Origin: QHBQ01 sp038230695
GTDB lineage: Bacteria; Chloroflexota; Chloroflexia; QHBQ01
Reading direction: 5' to 3'
NCBI GenBank assembly: GCA_038230695.1
Contig: JBBRMT010000210.1
Location: 1-8,660 of the forward strand
DNA: 8,660 nucleotides
The position numbers and the translations under genes are program-made. Below, piece after piece: positions 1-4,587 of this stretch. The notes under the pieces were generated by a model. It saw nothing but the letters and a program-made list of their open reading frames with translations, did not search any database and had not been told where the DNA came from. The first letter of the stretch is position 1, and each line of letters opens with the position of its first letter.

Positions 1-302
1 CCCGCGACCTGGTGCGCTACGTGCAGGATATGCGTAAGGCGGCCCGCTTCAATATCGCCGACCGCATCCGTCTCTATGTCTCCGGTGATGGCCCTACCGA
101 ACAACTGCTGGGCAGCGATCTCGCCGCCTACATCGCCAACGAAACCCTTGCCCGCGAGGTGCAGCGGGTCGCCGACCCCGCCGCCCTGCCCACCAGTGCC
201 TACACTCAGGAGGTGGAGCTTGACGGCAGCCAAGTGCTGCTTGGCATCGAGCAGACGGGAGAGCAGGCTGGCGATGTGCGAGTGGGATTGGATGAGGAAT
301 AA
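1..302 (+). CDS. ileS: Isoleucine--tRNA ligase, C-terminal end (partial)
   Basis: This is the last 99 codons of a gene that begins before the window; the reading frame starts at base 3 and ends with TAA at 300-302. The visible protein opens with RDLVRYVQDMRKAARFNIAD followed by RIRLYV. This matches the conserved C-terminal domain (DUF5915-like) of the eukaryote-like clade of isoleucyl-tRNA synthetases, whose usual wording is R-E-L-x-R-x-I-Q-x-M-R-K-x-A-x-x-x-x-x-D-R-I. The enzyme charges tRNA-Ile with isoleucine in the cytoplasm. The catalytic Rossmann fold, HIGH/KMSKS motifs and editing domain lie outside the window, so the call rests on the tail only. ValRS and LeuRS lack this tail. The M16 peptidase gene follows 54 bp later on the same strand, and no terminator is visible between them. 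Confidence 0.82.
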   Translation, partial: RDLVRYVQDMRKAARFNIADRIRLYVSGDGPTEQLLGSDLAAYIANETLAREVQRVADPAALPTSAYTQEVELDGSQVLLGIEQTGEQAGDVRVGLDEE

Positions 303-319
303 ACCTTTATCGCATATGT

Positions 320-325
320 TATACT
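320..325 (+). promoter_or_regulatory. Possible -10 box for the M16 peptidase gene
   Basis: TATACT at 320-325 lies in the short gap between ileS and the peptidase gene, 31 bp before the ATG. No good -35 hexamer stands 16-18 bp upstream; the nearest TTGxxx (288-293) is 26 bp away. The peptidase could equally be read through from ileS. This is a weak call. Confidence 0.22.
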
Positions 326-356
326 ACCCCACAAACGCAAGAAGACAAGGAGCAAT

Positions 357-1628
357 ATGTACCAGAAGACGACGTTGGACAACGGTCTACGCATCGTGAC
401 CGCGAATATGCCACACACCCGCAGCGTGACAGTGGTTTTGTATTACGGAGTGGGGTCGCGCTATGAGGCGAAGCGGCTGGGCGGCATCAGCCACTTCATC
501 GAGCATATGGTGTTCAAGGGAACCGAGCGCCGCCCGCTACCGCAGATTATCTCCGAGGCAATCGAGGGGGTGGGCGGCTATCTCAACGCCAGCACTGGCC
601 TGGAAACCACCAACTATTACGCCAAGGTGCCGAGCAAGCACTTTGCTATGGCCCTCGATGTGCTGACCGATATGCTCGACCGCCCCCTGTTCAAGCCCGA
701 CGACATCGAGAAGGAGCGCCAGGTCATCATCGAGGAGATCAACGCCACCCTGGACAGTCCCTCCGACCTAGTAGGTGAGCTGCACAGCGAACTGCTGTGG
801 GGCGACCAGCCAGTGGGCAGGCCAGTGGGTGGCACCCGCGAGAGCGTGGGCGCTGCTACCCGCGACGACCTGCTCGGCTACCTCAAGAGCCACTACGTGC
901 CGCATAATCTGGTAGTCAGCGTGGCGGGCAACATCCAGCACGATGAGGTGGTAGAGCAGGTAAACAAGGTGTTCGGCGGCTACCCGCGTGGCGAACAGCC
1001 GCCTGCTTTCGCTGCTGCAACGCAACCGGAAGCCAGGCCGCGTGTGCTGCTGCACCAGAAGGATACCGAGCAGACCAACCTGGTGATGGGTATGCCCGCG
1101 CTCTCCGCCTTCGACCCCGACCGCTATAAGCTCGACCTGCTCAACTCCATCCTCGGCGACGGTATGAGCAGCCGCCTGTTCGTCGAACTGCGCGAGAATA
1201 TGGGGCTGGCCTACTCGGTGGGCAGCTACACCCGCAAGATGACCGACACCGGCGAGTTCGGCATTTACGGTGGCATGGATGTGGAGCGGGCCAAAGATAG
1301 CATCGTCGCCGCACTGGCAGAGATGGCAAAGCTCAAGCACGAGCCGGTCGGCGAGGACGAGCTAAACAAGGTCAAGGAGTATCGCAAGGGCGGCATGGTG
1401 CTGGGCCTGGAGGACACCGCAGGCGTGGCAATGTGGGGCGGTGGGCAAGAGCTACGCTATGACCGCATCTACAGCGTGGACGAAGTGACCGCCGAACTCG
1501 ATGCCGTCACCACCAAAGACATCATGACGATGGCGAACCGCTACTTCGTCGGCGACAACCTCGCCCTCGCGGTGGTCGGGCCATACGACAACGAGGCCGA
1601 GTTCCTTGAGCTGCTCAAGATCGAGTGA
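357..1628 (+). CDS. M16-family zinc metallopeptidase (insulinase/MPP-like)
   Basis: This 423-residue protein is a full-length bacterial M16B peptidase. It carries the inverted zinc motif HFIEH (zinc ligands H46 and H50, catalytic base E49). The third ligand is the downstream glutamate in VIIEEI, most likely E127, which gives the expected 76-residue spacing from H50. The N-terminal active domain covers about residues 10-160. The C-terminal, catalytically inactive M16 domain follows from about 170, with the family landmarks MSSRLF (270-275) and GLAYSV (283-288). Family members degrade or process peptides inside a two-domain clam shell, often as a dimer with a second M16 subunit; no second M16 gene is visible here. 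No signal peptide is seen, so a cytoplasmic location is likely. The start is supported by AAGGAG at 347-352, four bases before ATG. The substrate cannot be told from sequence. Confidence 0.93.
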   Translation: MYQKTTLDNGLRIVTANMPHTRSVTVVLYYGVGSRYEAKRLGGISHFIEHMVFKGTERRPLPQIISEAIEGVGGYLNASTGLETTNYYAKVPSKHFAMALDVLTDMLDRPLFKPDDIEKERQVIIEEINATLDSPSDLVGELHSELLWGDQPVGRPVGGTRESVGAATRDDLLGYLKSHYVPHNLVVSVAGNIQHDEVVEQVNKVFGGYPRGEQPPAFAAATQPEARPRVLLHQKDTEQTNLVMGMPALSAFDPDRYKLDLLNSILGDGMSSRLFVELRENMGLAYSVGSYTRKMTDTGEFGIYGGMDVERAKDSIVAALAEMAKLKHEPVGEDELNKVKEYRKGGMVLGLEDTAGVAMWGGGQELRYDRIYSVDEVTAELDAVTTKDIMTMANRYFVGDNLALAVVGPYDNEAEFLELLKIE

Positions 1629-1647
1629 TTAAGGCAGGGTACGATAA

Positions 1648-1674
1648 CGTAGAACAACACTGTGAGCTTCTACG
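1648..1674 (+). terminator. Stem-loop downstream of the peptidase gene, possible weak terminator
   Basis: CGTAGAA (1648-1654) pairs perfectly with TTCTACG (1668-1674) across a 13-nt loop, starting 20 bp after the peptidase stop. A run of five T occurs only at 1693-1697, 18 bases after the stem, so this is not a canonical intrinsic terminator. It may instead protect the 3' end of the mRNA. Confidence 0.3.
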
Positions 1675-1719
1675 GCAACATGGAGGTTCGGGTTTTTCAT
1701 TATAAATTGCTTATGATTT

Positions 1720-1731
1720 GTTTACATAAAC
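1720..1731 (+). promoter_or_regulatory. Palindrome abutting the promoter at 1734, possible operator
   Basis: GTTTACATAAAC is a 5+2+5 dyad (GTTTA/TAAAC). It ends two bases before the -35 hexamer at 1734 and sits at the end of an AT-rich stretch (about 1697-1731) that could serve as an UP element. The placement fits a regulator site, but no binding family is recognised. Confidence 0.35.
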
Positions 1732-1733
1732 CC

Positions 1734-1762
1734 TTGACTTCTGCTGAGAAGGGGTGTATAAT
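1734..1762 (+). promoter_or_regulatory. Strong sigma-70-type promoter
   Basis: TTGACT (1734-1739) and TATAAT (1757-1762) are separated by exactly 17 bp, giving 11 of 12 matches to the housekeeping consensus, with AT-rich DNA upstream. The expected transcription start is near 1768-1770. The first thing downstream is not a long gene but a terminator hairpin ending at 1841. The primary product may therefore be a short RNA of about 73 nt, with read-through to the small peptide gene at 1928. Confidence 0.8.
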
Positions 1763-1805
1763 AAGCAACATAGAGGCCTGAAGCGTTGCGCTATCGTTGT
1801 GCGCG

Positions 1806-1841
1806 GCCATCTGACAGAGACATACTGTCGGATGGCTTTTT
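1806..1841 (+). terminator. Intrinsic terminator in the leader (attenuator or sRNA end)
   Basis: GCCATC-T-GACAG (1806-1817) pairs with CTGTC-G-GATGGC (1825-1836), a 12-bp stem with a single T-G wobble. The loop is the seven bases AGACATA, and TTTTT follows at 1837-1841. This is a textbook Rho-independent terminator. It lies between a strong promoter and the small gene at 1928, which makes it either an attenuator or the 3' end of a small RNA. A possible competing fold exists (GGCC at 1775-1778 with 1805-1808, GCGC at 1788-1791 with 1801-1804), but it is weak and not convincing as an antiterminator. Confidence 0.82.
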
Positions 1842-1927
1842 CTATTATGGGCCAAAACGCTGGTTACAGGTCAATTGGCGTTTCAACCCGTAGTTTCATC
1901 ATCCTGAACGAAAGGAGGTAAACCGCC

Positions 1928-2026
1928 ATGAAAGGTGGAGCAATCGTCCTGGCTACTCGCGTAGCCCTGGTCGTACTGGTAGTGGTCATGGCTATTATTG
2001 ACACACTTCCTCCGCCTCTGACATAA
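1928..2026 (+). CDS. 32-residue hydrophobic peptide, single membrane span
   Basis: ATG at 1928-1930 is preceded by AAGGAGGT (1912-1919) with an 8-base spacer, one of the best ribosome binding sites in the window, and the frame closes at TAA 2024-2026. The peptide starts MKGGAIVLATR, continues with an uninterrupted hydrophobic run (about residues 12-24, rich in V, L and I), and ends DTLPPPLT. It can hold one membrane helix, with the positive K2/R11 side probably facing the cytoplasm. The gene is isolated between two intrinsic terminators (1806-1841 and 2065-2120), so it forms its own transcription unit. I do not recognise a family. Type I toxin-like peptides and small regulators of membrane proteins look similar in composition, but no antisense RNA promoter was found. 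The strong SD site and bracketing terminators argue that it is real. Confidence 0.62.
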   Translation: MKGGAIVLATRVALVVLVVVMAIIDTLPPPLT

Positions 2027-2064
2027 GGTAGTTGAGATGCGGAAGAGCAGTAAACGACCGAATC

Positions 2065-2120
2065 AAACACCCTCCCTGAAGCCTTATTCGACTTATGCTT
2101 CGCTGAGGGTGTTTATTTTT
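2065..2120 (+). terminator. Intrinsic terminator after the small peptide gene
   Basis: AAACACCCTC (2065-2074) pairs perfectly with GAGGGTGTTT (2105-2114). Inside it, GAAGC (2078-2082) pairs with GCTTC (2097-2101). The tract TTTATTTTT follows at 2112-2120. The stem begins 39 bp after the peptide stop and closes that transcription unit before the promoter of the TPR gene. Confidence 0.82.
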
Positions 2121-2131
2121 GCGTCTCGCAC

Positions 2132-2164
2132 TTGCGTATTTGCATGGAAGTTGCATATTTGCAA
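2132..2164 (+). repeat. Tandem 13-bp direct repeats, putative operator (copy A)
   Basis: TTGCGTATTTGCA (2132-2144) and TTGCATATTTGCA (2151-2163) differ at one base and start 19 bp apart, about two helical turns. Each is also a partial dyad (TTGC-N6-GCA); the second extends to a full TTGC-N6-GCAA at 2151-2164. A degenerate third copy with a 5-base centre, TTGCGTCTCGCA, lies at 2119-2130. The second full copy overlaps the -35 hexamer of the promoter ahead of the TPR gene. The same arrangement recurs at 3803-3836. Confidence 0.6.
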
Positions 2165-2179
2165 CCTTTGGTGTAATAT
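2151..2179 (+). promoter_or_regulatory. Promoter for the zinc-ribbon/TPR gene
   Basis: TTGCAT (2151-2156) and TAATAT (2174-2179) are 17 bp apart, with an expected start near 2186 and a leader of about 67 nt to GTG 2253. The -35 element lies inside the second 13-bp repeat, so a bound protein would directly contact or block RNA polymerase. A perfect TATAAT also occurs at 2201-2206 without a good -35 element and could be a second start. Confidence 0.55.
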
Positions 2180-2252
2180 ATGCCGCAAGGAGCAATCTGC
2201 TATAATTGCCCCTGCTTTACCAGCCAGCTTTTTACATGATCGGTGGGATGCT

Positions 2253-3632
2253 GTGAACTGTCTTGAGTGCGGCACGGAAAACCCTGTCCAACTGCGTACC
2301 TGTACCAAGTGCAGTGCAGCGCTACAACCCGCCCGTGCGTTGCACTACCTTGATCTTGCCGAGGCATATATAAACAAGGGTGAGTACGATCAAGCCAGCG
2401 AATATCTGTCAAAGGCGGATCAGGTTATGCTAGCATTGAGTGGCAATGAACGTGAGCAATACCTACTGAGCGCCCGCGCTTTTCGGCTACAGAGCTGTAT
2501 TCACTATGGCAAAGGCAACATGGACAGAGCCAAAGAGGAGCTGCTTGATGCCCAGCGTGGACTCGAGGGCAAATCAGCAGGTAGTATGCTTTTGGCTGAT
2601 GTTCTGAACAGGCTGGGCAACATCGCCTATTACGAAGGGAACTCAGATAGCGCACTTGCCAATTATCAACGCAGCGCGGACATCGCGATCCACAACTCAG
2701 GCAGCGCAATTGCTGCCAAAGCGATCAGCAACATGGGTAATGTATACGTTAGCCTTGGTGAGATTGATGTTGCTGCATCCTACTACAGTCGCGGGCTTGT
2801 ATATGCCGAGCAATCAGGGTCGGTAGTCTTGGCCCAATCATATAGTATACTAACCTGGTTGCACTCCAATTACGGTCCCTTCAGTCTGGCTCTCGATTAC
2901 GCCGCCAAAGCCTTTGCTCTGGCTGGAGAGATAGAGAACCTCGATACCCGCACGCTAACCATAACTCAGGTTGCAGCAGCACATCTCAAGTACGGCAATC
3001 TGGAACAGGCCGAGCAATACCTACGCGAAGCATATTCGCTGGTGCAGCGCACTGGCAATCGGCTGGTGGAGGAGCAAGTTCTGGCCGAGCTGGCCGAGCT
3101 ACTGCGCCAGAAGGACGATTACGAGGCATGGCAGAGCTATGTGATCAAGGCGTTTCGGGCTTCGGCTACCAGCCCGCTTCTGCGAAAAGAGTCGGCGCTA
3201 CAGCTAATTATCTACTATATAAAGCAGCAGGATATAGACCGCGCCCGCCGCGTACTACAGTCAATGAAGTCCAGCCACGAGCAAACCGGCAGTCTGGGTG
3301 GCCGCGAAGCGGCGCTAATCAACCAGGCGGCGGCGTTGCTGGATACCGTGGAGGGCAGTTGGCAGCGGGCCAGGCAGCACTTCGAGCTTGCTATAAACAG
3401 CGGCACGCTGACTAGATACGAACTGGCGATTATCTGGCAGGACTACGCCACCATGCTTTGTGAGCAGGATAAACACGAACCTGACCGCGAGATTTATGTG
3501 AAAGCGTTTGATGCTGTGGAACGCGCCGTCATGCTAATGCAACAGCTTGGCCTCTCCCACCGTAGCACAGCGCTTGCTGCTATCCTGCCAGCCCAAACCT
3601 CCATTCCCCAACCGCCTCTGCCCCCGATCTAA
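2253..3632 (+). CDS. Zinc-ribbon and tetratricopeptide-repeat protein
   Basis: This protein of about 459 residues starts with a compact zinc ribbon, C3-x2-C6-x10-C17-x2-C20, of the kind found at the N-termini of many Chloroflexota and actinobacterial signalling proteins. The rest, about 29-450, is helical and made of TPR-like units. Clear ones carry the usual pattern: LDLAEAYINKGEYDQASEYL, LNRLGNIAYYEGNSDSALAN, ISNMGNVYVSLGEIDVAASY and VAAAHLKYGNLEQAEQYLRE. A proline-rich tail ends it. No catalytic, kinase, cyclase or transmembrane domain is seen, so it is probably a cytoplasmic scaffold or adaptor; its partner is unknown. I chose GTG 2253 (weak GGTGGG at 2242-2247). The frame stays open back to ATG 2037, but that extension would translate a terminator and the promoter, and its sequence does not look like protein. 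Codon use is less GC-rich than in the peptidase. Confidence 0.8.
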   Translation: MNCLECGTENPVQLRTCTKCSAALQPARALHYLDLAEAYINKGEYDQASEYLSKADQVMLALSGNEREQYLLSARAFRLQSCIHYGKGNMDRAKEELLDAQRGLEGKSAGSMLLADVLNRLGNIAYYEGNSDSALANYQRSADIAIHNSGSAIAAKAISNMGNVYVSLGEIDVAASYYSRGLVYAEQSGSVVLAQSYSILTWLHSNYGPFSLALDYAAKAFALAGEIENLDTRTLTITQVAAAHLKYGNLEQAEQYLREAYSLVQRTGNRLVEEQVLAELAELLRQKDDYEAWQSYVIKAFRASATSPLLRKESALQLIIYYIKQQDIDRARRVLQSMKSSHEQTGSLGGREAALINQAAALLDTVEGSWQRARQHFELAINSGTLTRYELAIIWQDYATMLCEQDKHEPDREIYVKAFDAVERAVMLMQQLGLSHRSTALAAILPAQTSIPQPPLPPI

Positions 3633-3802
3633 TACCAGCTATGCACTGCTATCCAATCCTCACCAAAGGCGCAATAAACCCGCGCCAACGCCCTGATCAT
3701 CTGCTCCTCGCAACATAGCAGTATCAAACCAGCTTTTTACTAACCCACCAATCCTTGTCTTCTACCTTCCCCCTATCGTCAGGCAGGGTGGTTGGCTTTC
3801 GC
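3633..3802 (+). other. Intergenic stretch after the TPR gene; possible weak terminator
   Basis: No gene is visible. ACTGCTAT (3645-3652) and ATAGCAGT (3715-3722) form a perfect 8-bp inverted repeat enclosing a smaller one, GGCGC (3668-3672) with GCGCC (3682-3686). A run of five T follows at 3734-3738. Together they could end transcription of the TPR gene, but the long spacing makes this uncertain. The remainder shows nothing recognisable before the repeats at 3803. Confidence 0.3.
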
Positions 3803-3836
3803 TTGCGTATACGCAGGTGTCACTTGCAAGTTCGCA
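3803..3836 (+). repeat. Tandem 13-bp direct repeats, putative operator (copy B)
   Basis: TTGCGTATACGCA (3803-3815) contains the perfect 12-bp palindrome TGCGTATACGCA. It is followed after 8 bp by TTGCAAGTTCGCA (3824-3836). Both fit TTGC-N6-GCA, like the pair at 2132-2163, with starts 21 bp apart instead of 19. As in copy A, the second repeat supplies the -35 hexamer of the promoter for the following gene. It suggests that the genes at 2253 and 3903 answer to the same regulator. Confidence 0.6.
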
Positions 3837-3852
3837 CGAAATGGAGTACAAT
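3824..3852 (+). promoter_or_regulatory. Promoter for the 3903/4231 gene pair
   Basis: TTGCAA (3824-3829) and TACAAT (3847-3852) are 17 bp apart, the same spacing as the promoter at 2151-2179. The expected start is near 3859, giving a leader of about 44 nt to ATG 3903. The -35 element is embedded in the second 13-bp repeat. Confidence 0.6.
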
Positions 3853-3902
3853 GGGGATAACAAAATACCGTCAAGAGCGATCGACGCTGAAAGGAATGGC
3901 TG

Positions 3903-4253
3903 ATGGACGAGCTAATTCTTAGCAAACGTCTGGGCGATGACAGGCAGGTCGAGGTTCGCGTTCAGGAGTATGCCATCGGCCACTTCCGCTGCCTCGCATA
4001 CATAGATGGGAAGTGGATTGACGGGCCAGCCGCGCCACAACTGCTGCCTTTGCCAATGGGAGGCAATACTCACTATATGGGAGGCCATAACGGACCGCTC
4101 ATTCGCCTCTCCGTGCTTGAGGCCGAGCAGATAAATGCGGCGCTGGGCCGACGGCAAGAGATAAGCCAGAGCGCAGTAAGAGTCCAGGCAGGCAGGCTTG
4201 CACCACACTATGCGGGACAGGAGCAAAGCAATGGCACACAACGACAACGTTAA
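3903..4253 (+). CDS. Hypothetical protein, 116 residues
   Basis: I do not recognise this protein. It begins MDELILSKRLGDDRQVEVRV and is soluble, with no membrane segment or signal peptide. The first half reads as beta-rich (alternating charged and hydrophobic residues up to IDGKWIDG at about 36-43). A glycine-rich turn follows (PMGGNTHYMGGHNG, about 51-64), then a helix-like segment (VLEAEQINAALGRR) and a polar, glutamine-rich tail. AAGGA at 3891-3895 sits 7 bases before ATG and decides the start; an ATG at 3896 in another frame leads to a stop within a few codons. Its last 23 bp overlap the start of the helix-turn-helix gene at 4231, so the two are probably co-transcribed and translationally coupled. 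A partner or antirepressor role for the HTH protein is only a guess from position. Confidence 0.65.
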   Translation: MDELILSKRLGDDRQVEVRVQEYAIGHFRCLAYIDGKWIDGPAAPQLLPLPMGGNTHYMGGHNGPLIRLSVLEAEQINAALGRRQEISQSAVRVQAGRLAPHYAGQEQSNGTQRQR

Positions 4254-4587
4254 TATGATGGATGGCATAAACCACAGCGGAGTGGAGTACATGAGCGTCA
4301 ACCAGGCCGCCAGCGCCCTGGGCGTAGATGCCGGGGTGATAAGGCGGGCGATGAAGGAGGGGCGGGTGCGAACCAAATCCCACCCCTGGGGCGTGCGCGT
4401 TCTCCTCAGCGATGTGGCCCAGCTTCGCCGCGCCTCCACCAACGAAGACCGCGATAACAGATTAAAACCCTACCCCTTCGCCAGATCTCGCCTCTGGAAG
4501 CCGAACAACGCCAGGGCCAGCAACACCAGCATCGTGCCACTCAGCCACAAGATGCTGGCTGCATCCAGCCCGGTTATTGCCGGTTGA
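4231..4587 (+). CDS. Helix-turn-helix DNA-binding protein (excisionase/MerR-like)
   Basis: Residues 21-67 (MSVNQAASALGVDAGVIRRA, then MKEGRVRTKSHPWGVRVLLSDVAQLRR) read as a winged helix-turn-helix of the excisionase/MerR N-terminal type: a helix with A-A-x-x-L-G-V, a recognition helix, a turn with a basic wing, and a closing D-V-x-x-L-R helix. It probably binds DNA as a small regulator. ATG 4231 is chosen because AGGAG lies at 4220-4224, 6 bases upstream; ATG 4291, directly before the domain, is an alternative. The gene overlaps the preceding one by 23 bp. Its tail is odd. From about residue 80 the frame runs antisense through the last 118 bp of the convergent permease gene to TGA 4585-4587, so residues 80-118 are simply the reverse reading of that gene. 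In both other frames a stop lies just before the convergent gene (TAA 4455-4457 and 4463-4465), which hints at an old one-base shift. The native protein may have been about 75-80 residues. Confidence 0.68.
   Translation: MAHNDNVNMMDGINHSGVEYMSVNQAASALGVDAGVIRRAMKEGRVRTKSHPWGVRVLLSDVAQLRRASTNEDRDNRLKPYPFARSRLWKPNNARASNTSIVPLSHKMLAASSPVIAG

Noticed and set aside
768..1340. 190-residue open frame on the minus strand
   Set aside because: It is antisense to the M16 peptidase, whose motifs and SD are clear.
1786..1894. Leader reading frame starting at TTG within the 73-nt leader
   Set aside because: It would read through the terminator stem, has only a poor SD (AGAGG at long spacing), and has no run of regulatory codons that would suggest a leader peptide.
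2037..2252. In-frame N-terminal extension of the TPR gene from ATG 2037
   Set aside because: It would translate an intrinsic terminator (2065-2120), the repeats and the promoter. It lacks an SD and its sequence is not protein-like; the zinc ribbon begins right after GTG 2253.
2224..3740. Shared 12-mer CCAGCTTTTTAC at 2224-2235 and 3729-3740 as a third regulatory motif
   Set aside because: One copy is downstream and the other upstream of its operator. A 12-base match is expected by chance in a window of this size.
3912..4442. 176-residue open frame on the minus strand
   Set aside because: It lies antisense to two plus-strand genes that have SD sites and a promoter. The protein shows no recognisable domain and no SD of its own.
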